From contig BDDD01000538.1 in NCBI GenBank assembly GCA_001972305.1, forward strand, positions 542,704-606,703: a DNA stretch of 64,000 nucleotides, in the 5' to 3' direction. The position numbers were made by a program, and so were the translations under genes. A model generated the notes under the pieces. It was not told where the DNA came from, ran no database searches, and saw nothing but the letters and a program-made list of their open reading frames with translations. The first letter of the stretch is position 1, and each line of letters opens with the position of its first letter. Of the stretch, positions 23,162-36,100 are shown piece by piece. This stretch comes from Cephalotus follicularis. Lineage: Eukaryota > Streptophyta > Magnoliopsida > Oxalidales > Cephalotaceae.

Positions 23162-25671
23162 TGTAACACCCCAAACCCCAAGGGTCAACCCCCAAAGTTT
23201 TATGCGCTACCAACAGTATCATTCAATAAATTTCAAAAATTATAAAACATTTAATCAATATAATAATGCATGCGCAAATTCAATAAACCATAATCTTCGT
23301 GGATAAAACCTACTTCGTGTAACATTATTTAAATGGTAGCTCTGCCACAGACCGGTAGGTGATAATACAATCACATCATAAAGCTCCTAGGTCATTGAAC
23401 TGCAACCGGAAGGAGGAGACTTACCCTGGTTCAGTCTTAAGTTTGCTGCAAAGCTCCACTTGTACCTGACCCATTATATTTTAATGCAATGGGTCAGCAA
23501 TCACTGGTTGTGTAGGAACCCCTACCCATGCATATGTGGAGTGCAATGTAGTAGATATAAATATGTATGCTATGGAGATGCATTAAGAATAGTACAACAC
23601 ATTCAATACATTTATTCATTCCATAACGTTTATTAAAAATCATTACGCAATCTTACGCAATCACTAGCAGTCCATAACAGTCATTATAAATCTTTCCACG
23701 ACATTCCCTACTTAAGGAGGAGTGGTAACGCACTCCAGATGTTGGAGGCGGAGAAGTCGGGAGGAATGAACATTACAATTTAGGCAGACCAATTCGTCAG
23801 GTCCTCGACTTTAGGAAGAGCAATATATGTGCTCTAGGCATTATAGGAATAGGAGAGGAAAACAAATAAACATTCATTATGCAATAATAATGATTCAATC
23901 AATGTGGCTCATCTCGATCGGTGATCCATTGGATCTTCTCAAATCGGTGATCCATTGCTCATCTCAGTCGGAGATCCATTGGGCTATCTCAGTGACCCAC
24001 CTGGCTTAGCTCAATTTGGTAACTCATTAGGTCATCTCGGAAATAACCTTACTGGCTCATCTCGATCGCTGATCCCCGTAGGGCTCATCTCGGTGGTGAT
24101 CCAGTCCATTACATTACACTAACATTATTAGTACATTAATACTACATTAACATTTTACCATAAGGTCTACCTTTATTACTACATTAGACCATGTTCCTTG
24201 TCTAAGTCACAGTACTACATTAATATAATTTCCTACTGTTGTACTTCATTTACTAGTTCACACTATGGTATACATTGTGCATGTACCAGGCTCAAGCTCG
24301 ACACGCATGCATAATTTGGGCGAGCCCAGGCGCTAAGTATGAATTATGAATAGCCCAGCGTTCGTTACGTGGCAAGCTTGGCGCTGGATTCATCTTCATT
24401 GTGTATTCTATACGCATGAAGCAGCCTGTTGGGATATAGGGTAGAGGACGATACATGCTGGAAACGCATGCTCTGCTCATCGTTGCCTACTTGGGACGCA
24501 TAGCAGTGGACGACGCATGCTTGGGAGACATCGTCAGCTCATGAGTGCATGCATGGGGTGCAGGGCAAAGGATAGCTCAATGTATGCATGGTGGCCCAGG
24601 CGCTCTGCTCTGGCTCATCCTTGGGTGTATGGCAGAGGAGAGCTCTGAGGTTTGGCACCTCAGGCGTCTTGGACGCACAGGACGCATGCAGTGAAAAATG
24701 GCATCCTTCGCACTTCGTGTCCTCGGGCATTTGCAGTGGACAGGACGCATGCAGAGGACAATGGCGTCCTCCATACTTGGTGTCCTCGGGTGTTTGCAGT
24801 GGATGGGACACATGCAGAGGACAATGGTGTCCTCCGCACTTGGTGTCCTCTGGCGTAAAGCACTGGTGCATCCTCGGCAGTTTCCTCGGTGCAAAGACAC
24901 ATGGGTGGCTATGGCGTACCCCTGGCACGAGCAGAGCAGGACGCGTGAATGGTGGAATGCGTCCTCGACACATGAAGGCCAAAACGCATCACTTGGAATC
25001 CTCGGTGATGGCACCTCGAATGCACGTTATTGGCTCCTCGGACATATGCTAGTGGAGAGCTCAGGCTCCATCTCGGCACCTCGGTATGTGACGCCATTGT
25101 ACATAACGCACTACTTAGCACATAGAGGGATGCATAGCAGTGACGCTTAGCGTGACGTACCAGGATGCACGAATGCGTGGTCAGGCACACGTGTCTCAAA
25201 CAATGTCCAAGGAGTAATTATGCACATTCTATCCTTGCATTTCTAACACATTCATTGTATACTAAAAGTATGACAACATATTAATTAAAATTACTAGGTA
25301 GTGCTGGTAGGAAATCCTACCTTAAAGTTGATCCTTGAACTGCTCTTTCCTTTGCTCAGCACAAATTCTTCAATTGCTCCTTTTTTTTACACAGGGCTCC
25401 TTTTCTCCAATGGTTCTTCCTTTGATTCCCATATCTATCAAATTTGAAGGTGAATAGGATTTAAGGAGAGAAAAGGGGGAAACAAGAAGTCTCCAGAAAT
25501 GGGCATTTCTTTGTCACTTTCTCTCCCACAATTTCCCATTAGTCGTCCCCACTTCTCCTTTTATCTTTTATAACAATTAATTGAATTGTCTGGAATCTCC
25601 TACACATTTCTCAGCCGTCACTCAAAAGGGTGGGCTGAGCATTTGAGTCGGGCCAAAACTCCCATTCTCGC
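23162..25671 (-). mobile_element. Element B 5' LTR, first part
   Basis: Starts TGTAACACCCC and pairs with 846-3117 and 15247 onward. It is interrupted at 25672 by a solo LTR and resumes at 27814. The last five bases, CTCGC, are the left target copy of that insertion. Confidence 0.88.
24680..24866. repeat. 63-bp tandem repeat, three copies, in B 5' LTR
   Basis: Counterpart of the 2341-2527 array, with the same three-unit structure and a few dozen substitutions. Overlapping open frames through it are repeat artefacts. Confidence 0.8.
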
Positions 25672-27808
25672 TGATGGAATCGGATTAACCAATTCCTATG
25701 CCATAAATGGGTTAAGGTATGTAGGGTGTAGAACAAAACTTAAACATACAAACATGGCGGCAGAAAACACCCAACAAAGGCTAAAAACCAGTCCATTATG
25801 GCGGCATGGCCACAAGCCACAAGGATCACCACATCAACACTTTAATTGAAAAGATGTCACCATTGCATTCAATGGTGACAAACAAGCAAGGCAATAAGAG
25901 AGAGAGACAAGGAGATATACCAGTGGGTGTTGGCTCTTTTGTCTTTGCCGCTACTAGCTTGAGAAGACTCCTTCCTTATTGCCCTCCAATTCGCGCTGCT
26001 ACTGCTCCCACCAACAACAACACAAAATCAACAAAAGATGCAATCACACAAAACTCTCTCTTTATAATAATGCTCACAAAAGATGCATTGGCAAAGACAA
26101 GGGATGTCAATGTCAATCCACCCTATATAAGCTCTTGCTTGGTGTATATCAAAGATGGGAACTTATGCAATCTCCAGAGAGAACGAACTTAATTGCCCAA
26201 CAATTTTTCTACCTCTTCTTACAAAACCAGAAATCTGCATAATAATGCATTCACAAGCCCACCAATCCACTCTCCCATCAACATGGAATCATGGTCCTCA
26301 CTCCCGAGGAGTCAGTAGCCATGATTCCCACGTTTCCATAATGTGCAAAGATGGGAGAAAACTGCTGGAGATGAGAGAGAAAATGTGCCCACGAACTGAG
26401 TTCATGCACAGGTTGCACAACCCGCGCTAATCGTCGACGCTTTCACCAACAGCGTCGATGCTTAAGCATTACATGTCACTAAATGTCTACATTTTTTTTT
26501 AAAGTCATCAATGCCTTTGTGAGCCTTAAGCATCGACGCATCCCAAAAGGCGTCGACGCTTTGTCCAACAAAATGCGTCGACACTTTCCTAGAAGGCGTC
26601 AACGCTTTGACTCGTTTATGAAGCAAATAGAGTATAAGTCCAACATATATAAACCCTTCTAATATTGATTAAGTAAGATCAAACAAATGTGTTTCCACAA
26701 AATGTAAAATCCATATAACCGATATTTGACACCGAGACTTAATATGTCCAACATATAAAAGAACTAATCATTATTGGGCAGGGACCCTATAAAATCTTGG
26801 TTAAAAACGGAGGTGTTCATAAATTATAGAAGTACCCCTAGGGTTTTGTTTAGCCATTCTAAATCATCTTAGACCAATTTAAATGCTCTCAGAATAATAT
26901 CTAATATTACCCAGATGGAAAAATTAATCTAATTAATTTTCCCATAATTTATTACATACCTCTTTAACCCTTGATTTTCTAAGTCATCGGTTCACGTGTA
27001 CTATAATATCTAATAGGACCGTTGGTAAACTCTCCGGAAATCTAATTTCCAGTCCGCCTCAACCTTGGGCAAGGATTTCATAAGTCCAAAGTATAATCAG
27101 ATCATAATAGAGTCAATCACCTCCGCTGAGGTGTGACAATCCCATATTGCGCACTCACTTATATTCGTATAGATTCGATCATACCCAAAGTGCACCCGAT
27201 TGCCAGCCCTGCGCAAGGACTGGGTAAGGTGGAGATCAAAGCATAACCGTCTCCATACAATATAGAGCAGTCGCTCAGGTCTAAGGATCAGACGAGTTTG
27301 AGAACTCGCTAAGTGATCATCACTTATACACAACCGTAATAAGCAGGAGTCACTACTGACACGAGAATAGCGACTATCCAAATAGTGTCTCCTACGCTGG
27401 TCTAGTTCAGTGTACACGCTCCCAGCGCGTACCCCGTATTTGCCCTAGTGTCCAACACAGATGGTAGAGAGAGAATCCATCATCCAATTCCATGAGCATG
27501 CAACATACGCGCAAGTCTATCCGGTTCAATAATGCCCACAAAGTGAACCTATGACTTGGAACTAATTTGACATAAGGAATAAGGTAACCAATCTCACAGC
27601 CTCCATGTTAGGCATCCAACCTTATGTCAGGGCATCACAAGTGTAAGCAGGTAAATAATAAACTACTTCAATTAAGTGATAAAACACAAGTGATATAGCC
27701 ATAACAAATTAGCACGCATCATATATATAAGGAATAAAATTGTTTAATACAAGACAAGATATAATATGACAGCTTATCCAATGACTTGTCGGGTCACTAC
27801 ATCTAACA
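25672..27808 (-). mobile_element. Solo LTR, TGTTAG type, in element B 5' LTR
   Basis: A 2137-bp insertion reads TGTTAGATGTAGTG at its start and CCGATTCCATCA at its end on the minus strand. It is flanked by CTCGC (25667-25671) and CTCCC (27809-27813), a 5-bp target duplication with one change. The uninterrupted site is visible in B's other LTR near 15452. No internal coding domains or primer site were found, so a solo LTR is the best call. The TGTTAG start suggests a Copia-type element, not proven. GCGTCGACGC-type sites lie at 26433/26454, 26532/26552 and 26577/26598. Confidence 0.78.
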
Positions 27809-27813
27809 CTCCC

Positions 27814-28013
27814 TTTATTTCAATTGACCCAACACATTAAATCATCTGAAGCCCAATTCCATTTTTGACCAATACCATAAAAATTCCATTCAAGGCCCAA
27901 AAGCCATTCAATTCCAGCCCAATAACAATACATTTGCGGCTCGCAATATCCTTCTTTAAAATACTGTACATTTATTCATACAATTTTATTTACAAAAATT
28001 TTTGGGTACTACA
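27814..28013 (-). mobile_element. Element B 5' LTR, second part
   Basis: Continuation of the B LTR after the solo LTR. It matches 15455-15643 and ends GGGTACTACA. The bases after it (ATAAT) do not match those before the left LTR, so B's target duplication is unresolved. Confidence 0.82.
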
Positions 28014-30462
28014 ATAATAGTCTGGGACTATTTATGGTAAATTTACTAGTGAGCGGGGGCACTGTGGTAATTTACCAACGTTACCGATTTTGATCCAGAC
28101 TTTTGAGTCCTGTCTGATTATCAAACAGTTATGTGTTTGACATAAGTCACTAGGTGGTAAAACTAGTTGTTTAACTAGTATATAATCATTGGACATTAGT
28201 GGGACATTTGGCATCACATGGATGTCATCGTTTCTATCTTACGCTATTAGATGTGTTATTAATATATAAAGAGAAGTTAATTATGAGGAGGATGAGACCG
28301 ATGTGTGTTTGTGTGCATATTAGTGGACACAGCATTATAAAGAAAAAAAGGAGAAAGGATGGCATTAAAAGCGTCGGCCATTTCATTAAAGCGCAAGACG
28401 CGTTATTCATAAGTGCAATGCATAACACACAAAAAGAAAGCGTGCATCTTTGGCTAATGGGCTATGGCATCCAAACATGGAAACAGAGAAGAGAGAGACT
28501 CTAGCGGCCTTGAGGCACTGGCGACCGGAGAGTGAGATGCCGAGCGGTTCACCGCAAAAGGTATGTATTCTCCTTCTCATCTTTATCCTTCTCCTTCTCT
28601 CCCTTTTCTCCCCGACGGCAAAGCTTGGAGCTTTTTCGTCACTGTCTACTTATCTTTGCCACCGGTAGTCCATATGGGTGGAGCTAATCTTTAGCTTTAC
28701 CTCTATTGATGTTAGTTTAGGAGTTGTCCATTTGTATCGGCGTTGATTTTTCTGGATTTAGGAAACTGAGTCAACTTAGTAGTTATGGCACGGTGAAGAC
28801 TGTGACTAGGCGTTGTGCACCGAGTCACGATGGGTCTTTGCTAAGAATGAGTAGATCAGACAATTTGGAGGCCAACGATGTCGTGGCTGGAGCTTAGGCG
28901 ATATGACACGAGCTCCGGCGAGATGACCCAGCTGTGAGTCTCGGTGATTCTTGAGCAGAGACGAGTAGGTTAGAGATATTGTGGCACTGTTATGTTATGT
29001 CCGAAGTCGCCATTGCCAGGTGAGTCAGCTCAGTGAGTTGGACTCACTGCTGACTGTGACTGTGCAATTCTTCATGAGTCATGGAAAGTCACTGGCACCA
29101 ATGTGTAGATCGACGGATTTGTGGGCCGAAAGTGGCCTAGTCGGTGCTTCGGGAGTTGGCCGGAATCAGGCCGAAGGTCTGGCGATGAACAGTGTCTACC
29201 GTAATAAGGAGGCTGCTTTGAGCTTGTAGCGGCAAATATGATGGTGCCTCCAAACAATGGTATGATCACTACAAGAAAAAATTGCTTTTTGAAATGCACC
29301 TTTTTGAATCAGCCGTGTGTGCCATTTGAAAAAGGTATCATTTGAAAGGGCTAGAGTTGACTGTTACAAAAAGTATAAGCATTTGAAACGGTTACAGTGA
29401 TCCGTTTCAAAAAGCTATACCTTATAGACATCTTTTTGTGAAGTGACCAGAATTTTTGGATGACCAGCGAGTTGACTGAGTGAGTCAAACTCACTGCCGG
29501 CAGTGGCTGCATGTTTCTGGCCGAGTCACAGGGAGTTTCGATCAGTAATGTGTGGATCAGTTTTTTTAGACGCTGTTGACATTGTGGCCAGAGCTTCGAT
29601 GTGGTGGCCGAAATCTGGCCAAAGCTCCGGTGACTCACAGTGTTACTTGCGTATGTGTAGGAAGTAATCGATATGTATTTTTTATGCAGAGTTAAGGATT
29701 TGATCGATGATAGTGGAGCTTCTGGTCCATGACATGGAATATGATAGCCGAACTAGATTTCAGTATCCGGTGAGACGCGGATCCTGTAGCTAATTCAGAG
29801 CATAGAGGGACTAGTTTGTGGGGGGTTATTAGCATTGATACTGGGAGTGGACATTCCCTTCCTTATTATTCTAAGATTTTTGTTTATTACATGTGCTCTG
29901 TTGTATGTTATATTATGATTCGGTCGGGATTTGTATGCCCGGTACGTCTTTGGTAACTTTTATTTCTTGGCTTGATATGATTTTGAGTAAGACTCAGATT
30001 TTGAGTGATTAGTTCACCTTCTTATATTGTGTTACATTGTGATCCTGCTATGATATTTGTATTCAAATGCTGGGTATTATATAGTATGTGATAGTAATAA
30101 TGGTATATTTGAGCGAGATTTGAATCCCCACATGTCTTATGTTGAGCATGTTTGTTGATTATATGTGTCAGATTCTGGGTGGCTAAACCATCTTCCAATA
30201 TTATCTATCATTGTGTTTGTGATATCGTATTTGTACTATGATGCAGGCACCAGTGATATGTCAGTTCAGCTATTGGTCCAGGGTGAGGAGTACATGCGAT
30301 GCTCAACTCTCCTTAGCAGGCCCATTGGTCTATGATGGGGTGTTATGTGGGATCTGCCCCCGGGTTCCATACCTGGATCTGCAGCATACTATTGTCTATG
30401 ATGGTATGCTGAGTGTGAGAGCAGTAGAGCTGCTATGTCACCTACCCCTTAGACCTAGTTTT

Positions 30463-30668
30463 AGATATTGTGCACCAGTGATGTTGTACCAGATATTGTG
30501 AGCCAGTGATGGTGTACCAGATATTGTGCACCAATTATGGTGTACCAGATTTTGTGCACCAGTGAAGGTGTACCAGATTTTGTACACCAGTGATGGTGTA
30601 CCAGATTTTGTGCACTGGATATTGTGCACCAAATTCAGATATTGTGCACCAGTTTGTGCACCAGATTT
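30463..30668. repeat. 28-bp tandem repeat in block H
   Basis: Five consecutive 28-bp units of the form AGATATTGTGCACCAGTGATG plus GTGTACC, followed by partial units. It is a minisatellite inside the LTR-like block. No coding role is suggested. Confidence 0.8.
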
Positions 30669-30906
30669 ATCCTTAGGCACTTTGTACCGGTGTATGTGGG
30701 ATATATACAGTCCTGTAGCCTATGGATGAGATAGTATTGCTGCAGCCAGATTAGTATTGCCAATAGATATGGCCAGATGGGAATTGAAGGATATATGGAA
30801 TTGACGGATATATTGGGAATTGACTGATATATGGAATTGACGAATATATTGGGAATTGGCGGATATATGTTGATGACAGCATAGCTATACCAGCATCCAG
30901 TATTCC

Positions 30907-31141
30907 AGATAGCACAGTTGTGTCAGTATTCCAGATAGCATAGTTGTGTCAGCATCCAGATAGCACAGTTGTGCCAGTATCCTAGATAGCACAGTTGTGT
31001 CAATATTCCAGATAGCACAGTTGTGTCAGCATTCAGATAGCATAGTTGTGTTTGTATTCCAGATAGCACAGTTGTGTCAGTATTCTAGATAGCACAGTTG
31101 TGTTTGCATCCTAGATTGCACAGTTATATAGACATCCTAGA
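30907..31141. repeat. 26-bp tandem repeat in block H, cut by the CACTA element
   Basis: About nine units of roughly 26 bp, AGATAGCACAGTTGTGTCAG with a short TATTCC tail. The CACTA transposon is inserted in this array, which continues for about one unit after 39347 (GATAGCATAGTTGTGTCAAT). Confidence 0.82.
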
Positions 31142-31330
31142 CACTACAAGAAAACAAGGCAACGGCGAGGGCAGATGGCGAGGGCATAATAATCCTCTCG
31201 TCGTTGAGCCGGGATTTTTTTTTGAAAAAAATGCATGGCGAGGGCACTGTTACCCTCGCCATGCCCTCACCAATAAAAAATACATGGAGAGGGCAATAAA
31301 TGCCCTCGGCTATCCCTATGCGTAACCCGT
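31142..31330. repeat. Left terminal and subterminal repeats of the CACTA element
   Basis: The CACTA terminus is followed by repeated GGCGAGGGCA and its complement TGCCCTCGCC in both directions up to about 31315. In En/Spm elements such subterminal motifs are bound by the TNPA protein to bring the ends together. That role is inferred here. Confidence 0.8.
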
Positions 31331-31520
31331 CACTTTCCTTTTTTTCTTCATCTCTCTTTTTTCTCACTCTCTCATCTCCCGCCGCTGTCCCTCTCTCCTT
31401 CCTCTCTCTCCCGCCGCTCTCACTCTATCCTCCCGCCGCTGCTCTCTTTCTTCTCCTCCAGCCAGCCTCCAAGCTTGGATTCCATGTATTGTCACCAATT
31501 TTTTGGGGTTTTATATTATA

Positions 31521-31543
31521 TGTGTGTGTGTGTGTGTGTGTGT
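31521..31543. repeat. (TG)n microsatellite
   Basis: Uninterrupted TG run of 23 bases next to TA-rich sequence in the CACTA element. Confidence 0.95.
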
Positions 31544-31663
31544 AAATAGGAATATTTTTTTTTGGGTTTTATTATATATATAAATTTCTGTTAGTATATA
31601 AATATATTAGTATATATTTTGGATTTTTTTAGTATATATTAGTATATAAATATATATAGTATA

Positions 31664-32414
31664 TGAAAGTTAAATGTATGGCAACCTTAAACAACAAATT
31701 TGTATGCGGAAAATACAAATTAAGCAATGAACATAAATAATCATCCAAGAACAATTAAATAAAGAGTTAAGGGATAGAAGGAGTGCAAACAAATTTTTAG
31801 TGGTTCGGCAAATCCGTGCCTACGTCCACTTTCTCAAGACCTCTTGAGTTTCCACTAGAATCCAAAGGCGTCGACTTCTTTTATAAAGGCGTCGATGTCT
31901 TTTCTGGGAAATCTCCAGGTGCTGAGGCTTTGAGTGTCACGTCGATCTCTTCCTTGGAGTCGATGCTTTTTCTGGGAATCTTGAAAATGGCGTCGATCTC
32001 TATTGAAAGGCGTCGATGTCTTTTACTTTGACGTCGATGTCTTTTGTTTAAGGATCGATGTCTTTGAGTGCAATTTCATATAGTAGCTTCTGTTTTGGAA
32101 AACGACTAAACGCGTCGATGTTATCCTGGAAGTGGTCGATGTCTTCTTGAATGTAGTCGACGTCTTTGGGAAGTAGTCGACTTCTTTTGGTACGGACGTC
32201 GATGCCAATACTGTGATGACGATGTCTTCCTTACAGTTAAACCTGTACAAAAGACGTCGATGCTATTTGGAAGAAGTCGACTTCTTTTTCAGTAGATTGG
32301 TTTTAGGTTTTGATATTCAACTTGTAATTTCTTGCACATCAAGTAAACAAGTTAAATGCAATTTGTAATCATTAAAACATATGATTGAGACTTATCATCA
32401 ATAAAGTCCCAACA
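31664..32414 (-). mobile_element. Copia-like solo LTR in the CACTA element
   Basis: A 751-bp insertion reads TGTTGGGACTTTATTG at its start and TTTAACTTTCA at its end on the minus strand. It is flanked by GTATA at 31659-31663 and 32415-32419. It has no interior. The TGTTGGGACTTTA start is common in plant Copia LTRs, so Copia is likely but not proven. The middle (31865-32290) is packed with GGCGTCGATGTCTT-like sites and half-sites, many 20-21 bp apart (for example 31870 and 31891). Confidence 0.85.
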
Positions 32415-33134
32415 GTATATATTTTGGATTTTAGTATATAAATATATATAGTATATATTAGTATATTATATATATATATATTTCAGATTTAATAAATATT
32501 TATGTATAATTTAGTTATATATAGTACATAATAGTTAGTGTATATATATAGTTTAGTTATATATGTATGCATAGTATACATATTACTATGTATAGTTAGT
32601 AGTTATATGTGTATGTATAATAGTTTAATAGTTAGTTGTATATATTTATGTATAATTTAGTTAGTATGTTAGTATCATGTTTAAATATATTGTAGAGTTC
32701 AATTACCTATTATGATTAAAGTCGAGAGAAACCTTAGATTCCCGTTCATGATTCATTCAATATGAGTGAATCATGAATTGTCCAGTTTGGATAGTTCTCG
32801 AATACGTACGTCCACTGCAGGATATATCGTTATCTTGTGTACATAGTTTTCTTCAAGAAAGTTTCGTTTACACTCCTTAAACATGTTCCTAGGATACATA
32901 ATTAAACCGATCAAATCAGTTAAATTCGGGTGTTTGAGGAACCATGGGGAAATGCTTCCTAAATTTTCTCGGAGTGAACTATGCACGCGGGATAACGATA
33001 TTAGTTGAGGTACGTAGACGGGAATGCGATAGGGCCATACCTTTTAGAGTTAGATGGTGAGATACACTTCAGTCAATGCATATCGAGAAAAGTATACTTG
33101 AATCTAACAATCTTCTATCCTACTTGTAGAAAAA

Positions 33135-36100
33135 ATGTCTGTTGACAATAGTTGGATGAGTAGGCAGGTTATCCAGGGGTTACTAACGGAGGAATTTAAC
33201 AAGGGTGTGCTCGCTTTCATAGATTTTTCATTTTCAAACCAAGATTTTGTCTGGGATAGTAAGATAAAATGTCCTTGTAGCCGTTGCAAGTTAAGGGCGT
33301 TTGGAACTCGATCTGAAGTTCGGTTACATTTGTTGAAGAAGGGTTTCACCCCTCATTACACGTTGTGGGATCAACATGGGGAAATGAGGGAACGCCGTCG
33401 GGCTGCAGTAGAGCATCCAGACCCCTCGGGTCTGAGCAATCCTTTTGTTGATCTCGTAATGGATGCCGGGGGGTTTGATTTTGACACTGGTGAACATGAC
33501 GAGACGGCCAATGAACTTTCGAACCCCAATGCAAAGAAGTTCTACGGCCTGCTTAAGGATGCCGACGAACCGTTGTGGAATGGCTGTAAAAAACACACCA
33601 AGTTGTCTATTGTGACGTGACTCATGAATGTCAAGTCCAAGTATGGGATTCCCAACAAAGGGGCCGAGGAAATTCTTCAGATCGTTGAGAGCGGAATGCC
33701 TGAAGATGAGAAGTTGCCAGAGTCTTATTACAAGCTGAAACAACTTATGAAGACATTGGGATTAGGCTACAAAAAGATAGATGCATGTGTCAATGATTGT
33801 ATGTTTTATTACGGGGATCAGTACAAGTGTGCTACAGAGTGTCCAACATTTAATCATCCTAGATTCAAACCTAGCGGCGACGGAAAGAGAAAGAAACAGT
33901 ACAAGGTTTTGCGTCACTTTCCAGTGGCACCCAGACTTCAGAGGTTGTTTCAATCAGACAAAACATCTGCTGATATGAGGTGGCACAGTAAGAAGAGGAA
34001 GGAGAACAACGGTGATGAAGTGGGAAGGGTAAACCCGGCTGACGGTGAATCTTGGAAGCACTTTGATATTACTTTTCCATCGTTTGCTACATAGGTTGGC
34101 AATGTTAGAATAGGGTTTTGTCCTTTTGGGGTCAGTAGTACTGTTTACTCTTGCTGGCCTGTGTTTGTTTTCCCATACAATCTTCCACCTTGGTTGTGTA
34201 TGACGAAGATATTCATGTTCTTATCATTGATTATACCTGGACCAAAGAGCTCATGGAAAGATATTGATATGTTTATGCGTCCACTCGTTCAAGAGTTGAA
34301 GATGTTGTGGGAAACTGGAGTTGAAACCTATGATGCATCGCGCAAGAAGAATTTTCAATTAATGGCAGCTTTAATGTGGGTGATTAGTGACTTTCCTGCC
34401 TATGGAATGTTGTCAGGCTAGAGTACTCATGGTCATTTGGCATGCCCCAACTGCATGGGTTGGACCAAGGGTTTTAGATTGAAGCATAGTCAGAAATGTT
34501 CGTGGTTTGACTGTCATCATCAATTGTTGCCCACAGACCACCAGTTTAGAAGAGACAATAAAAAATTCTTGAAGGGTCGACAGGTGACCGAGGTGGGTTT
34601 GGAGAGGTTATCAGGGGAAGAGGTAGAGGATCAACTCCCTAAGTTGAATGAAGTTGTGTTTGAAAAAGGTCTACCCACTTTTAAGATTCCTGGGTTCGAG
34701 AGAGTACACAATTGGACTAAACGAAGTATCTTTTTTGAACTTCCTTATTGGAGTAAAGTACTAGTCAGACACAAGCTGGACGTCATGCACATCGAGAAGA
34801 ATGTGTTTGAAAACATATTCAACACGGTCATGAATGTGATGGGAAAATCCAAGGACCACGTACAAGCTCGACTTGATCTGAAAGAGTTGAGAATAAGACC
34901 TGAACTGCATGCAGAAGAGGTGGATGGGCGGTTCATATTGCCACCAGCAAAATATTCACTGAACAGCGAATTGGTCAAACAAGTTTGTGAATGGATGACA
35001 AAGATCAGGTTTCTGGATGGATACGCCTCAAACATATGTCGGTGTGTGAATATTTTAGAGTTTAAGGTTTCGGGATTGAAGAGCCATGATTGCCATATCT
35101 TCATGCAGATGCTTCTTCCGATTGCATTTTCTGAGTTCATGCCAAGAAATATCATGGAGGTGTTGGCCGAGGTCAGTGATTTTTTCCGAAACTTATGCTC
35201 AACATCCAACAGTCCTGCGAAGATGGACTTGCTCCAGAGTAACATTGTGCAAACAATTTGCAAAATGGAGAAGATATTTCCTCCATCATTTTTTGATTCG
35301 ATGGAACATCTTCTCGTCCACCTAGCATATAAAGCGAAAGTATGTGGGCTGATTCAGAACACATGGATGTATCCTATTGAGAGTTACAGTTATTCGTTGT
35401 TTCTCTTTCTGAAAATTTTCATCTATTTTTCATGCATTCTAATTACATATTTAATTGCAGAGATCTGTTTGATCTGAAGAAGATGGTCAAGAACGAAGCT
35501 CGTGTAGAAGGGTCGATCACCGAGGCAGCATCGTTCGCGAGTTGACAACGTTTTGTTCGTATTATTTCAAACCTGATGTCCCGACGAGGCTGAATAGACC
35601 AGAGAGAAACTGGGATGGGGGCGCTGTTGCTAGTAATGGATTTCTATCCATATTTACTTATCCCGGTAAAGCAATGGGCCAGACAGAGAATAGACATGTG
35701 AGAGACCAAGAAAACGATGCTACATATTTGTACATCCTTCTGAACTGCGATGAAGTCAGCCCTCTAGTTGAGTAAGTACACATATATTTTGTACTAAGTT
35801 TATACTCAATTTATACGAATTGTGCAATTTGAACGTATCTCACTTATATTCTTTGCTGTAGTGAGTACGAACAACTAGTCATGGAATTAAACCCTAGAAT
35901 TACCCCAAACAAATCGAAGAAGAACGTGATGCACACTTTGTTAAATGGTTTCAAAGCCGTGTATGTAATGCTAGAATATGTCTACAAGGCGTTTGTAAGT
36001 TTAATGATTTTTAATTGTTGATGTTGATTTCTATGTTACGTGTGTACATTACACACTTAATAGGTTAAGAACGACCACGAAGTTGACGCCCGTCTACGAC

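Larger units (their letters stand above)
28014..31141 (+). mobile_element. Block H: LTR-like sequence related to G, plus orientation
   Basis: No coding domain is present. Several parts are inverted matches to element G's LTR. For example, 30300-30440 (CTATGATGGGGTGTTATGTGG, with GGATCTGCAGCATACTATTG) is the reverse complement of about 40980-41110, and 29830-29870 matches about 42000-42045. It is therefore an LTR or LTR fragment of the G family in the opposite direction. Its start is not visible and may have been lost or separated when B inserted. It contains two short tandem arrays and is interrupted by the CACTA transposon at 31142. Confidence 0.65.

Noticed and set aside
30452-31141. Tandem units as a CRISPR array
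   Set aside because: Units are head to tail without unique spacers, in a plant LTR-like block.
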